From the NCBI GenBank assembly GCA_949130485.1, contig OX422189.1, positions 5,719,920 through 5,783,919 of the forward strand: 64,000 bases of DNA, in the 5' to 3' direction. A program made the translations under genes and the position numbers. This document shows positions 57,717 through 64,000 of the stretch, piece by piece. A model generated the notes under the pieces. It saw only the letters and a list, made by a program, of their open reading frames with translations. It ran no database searches and was not told the DNA's origin. Source of the DNA: Agelas oroides. Taxonomy: Eukaryota > Porifera > Demospongiae > Agelasida > Agelasidae. Each line of letters begins with the position of its first letter. Positions within the stretch are counted from its first letter, which is position 1.

Positions 57717-60700
57717 GCTGCGCGGGTGAACATATGCCTATACGGTAGAGTAGAGGCTGCCCCTGCCCGGCTTTTGATGTACGCGCGCGCGCGACAAATT
57801 TGCGATAGCATGCAGGAAGTCTTGTCACGGAATTTAATTTGGAGAAATTCCTTACATCATTGTTACAGGCTGAATGTGTTGTCTAACTACTCCCTATAAT
57901 ATGCACTATCTCCATGCACAGATAATAGAGCTATGCATGCAGCTACACAGCCGCGAATTATAAAGGCTTTACCCACCTCATGGTTACAAAGTTTTATCTA
58001 ACCCTGCACTTGTTTTTGGACCTAGTCTCTGCACAAGTTCATGCAACAAAGTTCAAAAGTATACTTCATAAACAATTATCTGCAATCACCCAACATAGAA
58101 CAACAACCCCAATATGCAGTTCTGTGTCTGGATCAGTGCCAATAGTACCATAGTTGGTTTGAAGAACTGGCCATCCCAGATGATCCTTGAACCACTAGCT
58201 AATTGACAAATGCTTGTATGTAGCTCTTCTAGTTTTGTGTGCCAGGAAGTAGTCTGCAAGCCAGACCCACTTCTGCAAAAAGAGGAAAGCATGCACTGAC
58301 GAACTGTGTGCACAAGATGTGTCCAAATGGAGTTTGATGTAAGTCGGATGCAATTGACATAAACCAGTTTCAAATACTGTACTATAGTCTAATGAAATAC
58401 TTCAGTTATAAAGTGCACAATGCTTCCCGAGATGTATCACCAGACTTTTCCCGGCAATTTATAATATATTTTTTGTTGTTATTTTGCATGTTTACCTGGT
58501 AGTATAAGGTGGATTATATAGAGTCTATAATTATATACTGCTATCTAACATGTGCTTCTACAGAAGAGATCCTTCATTTTGCTTTACTTGGTGTTTCAGC
58601 CGGAAGAGAAGAAGACCTCCACTTCATGTGAACACTACATAGCTACTCATTCTGTTTAGCTATATGGACTTTGCAGCTAGCCAAGTTTCTGCTACAACTT
58701 TGTATACAAATAGTATCGTTTCTCTTATCCAAACATTTTAGTTATCCAAACACCTCTCTGCACAAGTAGGCTCGGATAAGTGAGGATGCACTGTAAATGG
58801 AATCATTAATATTGTTATTCTCATTCCTTGCTCTTATGGCACTGACTCAGGAGTTTTATGACAAGAACACTCACTGATAAGAACATCGATCTTTCAAACA
58901 ACTTTGATTCAAAGGACATGACAAGTGAGATCTCAAGAGAAAACACTGTACTGCTCATAAATCCAGTTTGCTATTCAAACTTTGATAATCTCTTTGTCCT
59001 GGGGGAGAAGGAGGTAGAAAATTCCCTACATTCTGCAGTGTGCACTTCTACCCCAGACCATTTACCAGACCATCCTTTTATGCTGGGAGGACCTACAATC
59101 GAGACTAGGGTTGAGGTGAGGAAGGGTGGTGATTTAATTCCTGTTGTCAAGGCCCCACCACTGAGGCGACATGTCAAGTCCCTTACCAATCCCTGATATC
59201 AGCCTGGAGAGGGGAGGGGGGGGACAGACAGATCATTGATAGACACATAATTATGATTGTAGGAAGTAGCTACATGTTGATGTCCAGAATTTGCGCGGTG
59301 GTTGAAATTGAAGGAAAAGTGGCTCAAAATGGAAACGTCAACTATCTTGGGGGGTACGTATTTGTGCACTGGACAAACAATTGAGTCATATGAATTATGT
59401 GGTCTATAGATGCTTTTTCATTGGGTGTGGCTCACTATTTACTTTTGTAGGCAGGGCGCAGCTGTGTGCAAAATGTAGGCAATATACATGCAATCTCGAC
59501 AAATGAGTGATACAAAAGCTTCTGTTTAAGATGAAAGATCAATAAATATTGTACTGCGGTATTACCGTTTGTAAGTGGTTGGCCCTGCACGTTTGGAAGC
59601 CACAAAGGCTGAGAGACTGTCACACTTTGTACTGCTTTTAATTGTTTCCTGTTTACCTTGTATAGGACTTCATGTCTACCTTGCATTCCGTATCAGTTCC
59701 TGTTGAATGATTGTAGATTCTCTGGTGGATTCTACGTATCTACTTATCATGGTTCTACTGGAGTTGTCATCTTTTTGCTCTCAATGAGTTAGCCACTATT
59801 GGCTGCTTGATGCACTTTTGGTTAGCAACATGTTTTTGCCTCTGGAAATTATGGAAAGCCATTACTGTGGTACTTGCCAGTAGCACTATGATATCTTCAT
59901 TGTATCTAGACTACTTCCATCACACACATTGTTAAGAGGGAGTGTGTGAACAATATAAGAGTGTTCTACCAGCCAGGAAGACATAGTGCTCTGCAGGGTT
60001 CTAGGACACACCCCATAAGGTGAAGTGTGCAGCAACTTTTGTATGTGCTACCTTGTACATTCTACACAACGACAACAATGAAAGAAGTGTGTGAAAATGA
60101 TACATACATACCATTATTCAGGCACACAAAAAATTATTGAAGGCCTTGGGGGCTAAATCAGAGTGGGCTACCTGATTCCTTACCTGTAAACATCAGCTGA
60201 CAATCATAGCAATGCTGGTTACCTGAGACTTACTTTTAAGTCTTGACTGTAAATAATGTGTTGGTGGTTAGATTACACTGTGTGATCAGATTACATACAG
60301 GTTTCCATTCCAGAAGTTCCTTTTTATGAAGTCACACATTTTTGTTGTATGACATAAAATGCATGGCCATTCCAAATTGGGCAATATAGCTGATGCATGT
60401 GGTCTAGTACGTAACATGTCTTGCTTATGCAGTGGGCGATTCTACACATCAATAGAGTCCCTAGTGCCTATTAATAAGGAGATGTACATGATTGTGGCGC
60501 ATTGATTGTTCATACTACAGTGAGAGTGAGGAATGCAACCTTAGCATTGACCCATACCCATGCAGACAAAAAAAAACAAACAGGAAATTGCACGTGGCCT
60601 GACATTCCATCTGAATGAAAATCCATGACAGAATTAGGAAGTGACTGTCAGTTCTTGTAATCTGAGAAATCATTTGAGACTTACCAATAATTATAGCAAT

Positions 60701-60765
60701 TGACAGTCAATTATCTATGTAATATATCCCACCTAGTATAGTTTTGCCTATACAACAGGTGTATA
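57717..60765. other. Spacer between TM copy 4 and the ALMS gene, no gene recognised
   Basis: CG-rich GCGCGCGCGCGA lies 70 bp upstream of the TM start (promoter region). A 112-codon plus frame (58858-59196) and a minus frame after a good acceptor at about 58275 are unexplained. TTATCC scrap at 58725-58795. 60727-60762 repeats the CACCTAGTATAG..CTATACAACAGGTG hairpin of 292-325 and 4944-4977. Confidence 0.4.
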
Positions 60766-60930
60766 GTAGGAAGTTGCTTATCCAAATTTCAGTTATCCAA
60801 ATCTTCACTTATCCAAGCCACTGAATAACGACAATGATATTCATACATATTTTGATACGTATTAAATGGCTGCATTCTTTTACTTATCCGAACATTTCAG
60901 TTATCCAAACAACATGTTCAGATGCTGTAT
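60766..60930. repeat. Third copy of the TTATCC-rich MITE
   Basis: CAGTTATCCAAATCTTCACT and ATGTTCAGATGCTGTATAGC as at 49330-49500. Confidence 0.6.
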
Positions 60931-61334
60931 AGCAAGTCTGGTAACTAACACAAACGATTTCCAGCTAGTATTTTACATGCAGTGACTTCAGAGCCGGCCC
61001 ACTATAGTCCTGAGGTTTTTTTTGTTAAGTTTATCAATGCTCCTGGTTCTTTCTGATGTCTCTTTGCTTTGGCTCTGATTTTCTGAGTGGAAGAAATTGA
61101 GAATGTAATTCATACATAATTATGTAGTTACGGCAATTAAATACTGTCACTATAGGGGTTCATGGTGGGTTGTGTGTCCCTAAAGGTTTTAATATCCAAA
61201 AAGCTGTCAAAATCTGTGGATGGGCCGGCACCTATATACTTCTTTCAGTGAATTGTAATTTACATTGATATTTTAACATGTCAGTTTTGGTTGCAGTTAG
61301 TCATACTGTAACTTATTTGGGTGGAAAAGTGTAC

Positions 61335-64000
61335 CTCCTGGTACTCTGTGGCTCTCTCTCTGTTGGTAGCATACACCATGGCTCTTGTGTCTTCTTCACG
61401 TTTCTTGCGTACCTCAGGCAGCCGGTTGTAGAACCTAAGACAAGGATGGACTATGAGAGTAAGTTTGCATTAGGACTTCACATGGCTAGTAAGTAAGATC
61501 CTCTTCAACTCTAACAGCATAAAACAGCTTTTTACTTTTAATAGTAATAACCATGCGCAAACCATATAGCTGAATTAATATGATGGTCAACATGCAGCTA
61601 CAAGGCTATGAAATAACTATACCTGAAATAATATGACTTTTAGTTTAGTCAAACTAATTAATATCTACAGATAACAAAGTGACTTCTACCTTAAATTTCT
61701 CTCCTTCATTTCCCGAGCTTTGATCTTCTCTCTCTTCTGAGGTGACAGTACAGGTTTCACTGTGAAAGCTGAATGTGCATAGGAAACATAGTTTGGATCA
61801 CTGCATTTACAATAGTCTTAGTTTGCAGTTAAATACTACATTGTTGTTTGATACAGTCTTGTCCCAACACTCCTAGCTTCTGACTGAAAACTGCCTACAG
61901 TACAAGAAATGGTCCCCCTACAAGGGGAGAGGAGTGGTTTCTACACCTGTTTGTGCTAACAAGGTGAGAAGTGGTCCAGCTATAGTGCTGACCAAGACCA
62001 CTCTAAGCTAGCCAAGGCAGCTGCTGTGTGCATGTGCATGGCATGTCTTGAATATACCCACCAACCTCCCCCTATCCCACCTATTTTGCTAGCACAAAAC
62101 CTACCTTCAAAACGGTTTGCGCCAACTGATAACATGTGACCAAAGTCAGACGACGCCAAAAGGCATCATTGGTGGTTAATAGGTTAATGTTCAATCAAGT
62201 TATTTTCCCCAGAGGGCCAGCTTTAGGTTTTGGGAAATTATGCTCAAAACTTATGCCAACAATTGCTGGAATGCAACTATTATGCTCAAATTATGCTCAG
62301 TACAGTAATCTGACGGTTAATTTTCCAGCCTCTCAGATTCACTGCTGCTATATTAAATATAAACACGTGGTTTCACTGCATTGAGTCAGAGTACAGAGGA
62401 AAATACTTCAACTGTATCAAAACTTAGCCGTCTTGTCATTTAGATATCAAGAAGTTATCAATGGGGAGGGGGGGAGCCTTGAGAATGCAGTTATCTGTAC
62501 ACTTACCTTTGTGAATCTCTGGTGGACTAAACATGCCAGTGTCCTGCAGGCGAGACACAGGACTTGAGAAGGTAACTGCACGCCTCCTTGTAGGATTATC
62601 ACCCTGAAATGGTGGTGTATATGGAATGCTGCCTTTTGCTGGGTCAGTTGAGGGTGCACGTTGATCATGCCTGTGAATTGCAGCTCTTTGTCTTGGAGTT
62701 CTGTGACTGTTGCCTGCCTGCTGTGTCTTCTGCAGCTGTCTCTGTGATGCAACATCTTTCAACTGCTTCACACGAGATTGTGACCTCCTTATGAAATCCT
62801 GCCTTCGCAGCAAGAATGCTTCTTGTAGATTTTGTGTAGGTGGAGGGTGATCAATTGGTTTACTTTCATCAACTTCCATGTTATTATTAGTGTCATCAGT
62901 GGGTGTTGGTATGGTACTGTCTTGAAGAGAATCACTAGAGTTTGAAGGAGTCTCAGAACAGAGATCAACTGCAGCACTTCCTAATGTAGTTCCACTATAT
63001 TTAGGCTCTGTTATACTTAAAGGTACAGTGCCAACTCCCGAGGATGAAGTTTCTGATGCTGTAGACGCTTCAAGCATAACTGCATATGCACTGGGGTCTA
63101 CCGCAGGGGTCAGAAGAGGTTGGAAAGTGAGTTGATCAGACTCTTCCTCTACCCTGGCTCTATCAAGAGGTGCAGAATCCAGAGATGGTTGGGGAGCAGA
63201 GTCAAGAGTGTGGAGCAGATTGGTGGTTGTAACTACAGGGTCATGAGTATGTCCTATGTCTGTATGGCTTTGTGATGTCACAGTGGATGAGCATGTGTCA
63301 TTACCTGTGGAGAGATCAACTGGCTGGCTATCTTCCAAAGTGGTGATGGACAGAGGTTCTGTGTATGCCATTGCCTGGTTAGAGTACAATCTAGGAGGTG
63401 CAGGTGGAACATGTACTTGCTGTGAAGTGTTAGTTAGAGTGTGAGGAAGCCCAATGGTGTTGCTGATGCCTTGATCTGAGGACTGTTGTGAAAGTTCCAG
63501 TTGCTGATGTTGTTCTTTACTCATGTATGTAGAGGAAGTCACTTCTAGAAGTTCTGGCTCATGTTCACAACTAGGAAGACACAGTATGTGCTCACTTGGT
63601 ATTCTAAATGTAGGTTCTAAGGCCCGGTCTAAATTGTACATTGTTGGCTGTTGTATACTATTGTAACTCCCTTGATCCCTTTCTGTACTGTCATCTCTAT
63701 TCTCCTTGTTGGCAGTTCCAGTTTGGATGTAGGACTGTTGATATGTATGTAACATGTACGGATTGGGATACTGTACTGTACTTGTGTGCACAAGTGAAGG
63801 GTTGGAGATGGATGTATGAGTGACAGCAGATTGACAAGTAGAAGTTGGGTATGTGTAGCTGTCTTCGGAAAGTGATGCCCGAGTTAGACTTGTTGCTGTG
63901 GATGAAGGGTTTTCCTGAGGTGATTGGAATGATGGCGCTAGTTGTGGTATGGGACCAAAATGTGCTGAGGCCTCTTCAGAGTTGGACATTTCTAGGGTAG
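61335..64000 (-). CDS. ALMS-motif protein (ALMS1/C10orf90/CEP295-like), 5' end beyond window
   Basis: Three exons with agreeing phases: A from the window edge to 62507 (phase 1), B 61768-61690, C 61434-61335. Exon A's first ATG is at 63989, but the frame stays open to the edge, so the start may lie outside. Exon A is Ser/Thr/Gln/Pro-rich and probably disordered; its end has QEAFLLRRQDFIRRSQSRVK, the opening of the ALMS motif. Exon B gives VKPVLSPQKREKIKAREMK and exon C FYNRLPEVRKKREED...EYQE, the closing half. ALMS-motif proteins locate to centrosomes and basal bodies, so a ciliary role is inferred. After exon C a GT donor is present; whether a last exon follows, or the frame simply runs 17 codons to a stop, is unclear. 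Confidence 0.8.

Noticed and set aside
58086-58275. Possible minus-strand exon after a strong polypyrimidine acceptor
   Set aside because: Reading frame matches no family and no partner exon was found.
58858-59196. 112-codon plus frame with fairly protein-like composition
   Set aside because: No domain, no splice or promoter support; kept only as an unexplained frame in the spacer.

Overview
The window looks like metazoan nuclear DNA, most likely from a sponge. Genes are small and intron-bearing or single-exon, there is no bacterial operon structure, and short non-autonomous DNA transposons are dense. The gene families seen are tectonin-repeat lectins, multi-TM receptors with an NRTG-x-x-C-x-x-C ectodomain, and an ALMS-motif protein. 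The species assignment is inference; no rRNA or tRNA was seen.

Layout. (1) 1-6.2 kb: an almost identical 1.57-kb block occurs at 1-1568 and 4653-6217, and each copy carries three exons of a RecQ-type helicase that stop early. Between them lie a secreted six-repeat tectonin lectin (2932-3663, minus), two relics of its first exon, an hAT-type MITE and a 185-bp tandem array ending in a perfect hairpin. (2) 6.2-14.7 kb: a transposon graveyard with nested inverted-repeat elements (7633-9606, 9901-10455, 10608-11463) and a fossil tyrosine-recombinase domain (12658-13250). (3) 14.7-22.4 kb: a seven-exon receptor gene on the minus strand (14756-22340) with an extra N-terminal membrane anchor plus a 7TM core. 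Exon phases fit throughout except for one missing base in exon 6. Its largest introns are filled with transposons. (4) 22.4-30.2 kb: more foldback elements and a broken PIN-like/Cys-rich gene (26045-27166). (5) 30.2-64 kb: a tandemly duplicated array on the minus strand. Each unit pairs a ~630-aa, ~10-TM receptor-like gene with the 3' exons of an ALMS-motif (centrosomal-type) gene lying upstream of it. The TM genes at 30837-32771, 43769-45646 and 55821-57716 are intact and the one at 36217-38297 is broken. The ALMS gene is intact only at 61335-64000, where it runs off the window; the other three units keep only relic exons.

The most unusual points are three. First, a foldback element at 46156-46872 has four tandem 39-bp units at its centre, each containing a ~30-bp piece of the TM family's own cytoplasmic-tail coding sequence. 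Second, a family of palindromic elements with TAGCCTCG termini has its 9-bp target duplications readable at several sites in this one window. Third, a 618-bp element has a 5-bp target duplication proved by two empty paralogous sites.

All coordinates, splice sites and target duplications were read by eye; family names rest on motif recognition, with no database search.
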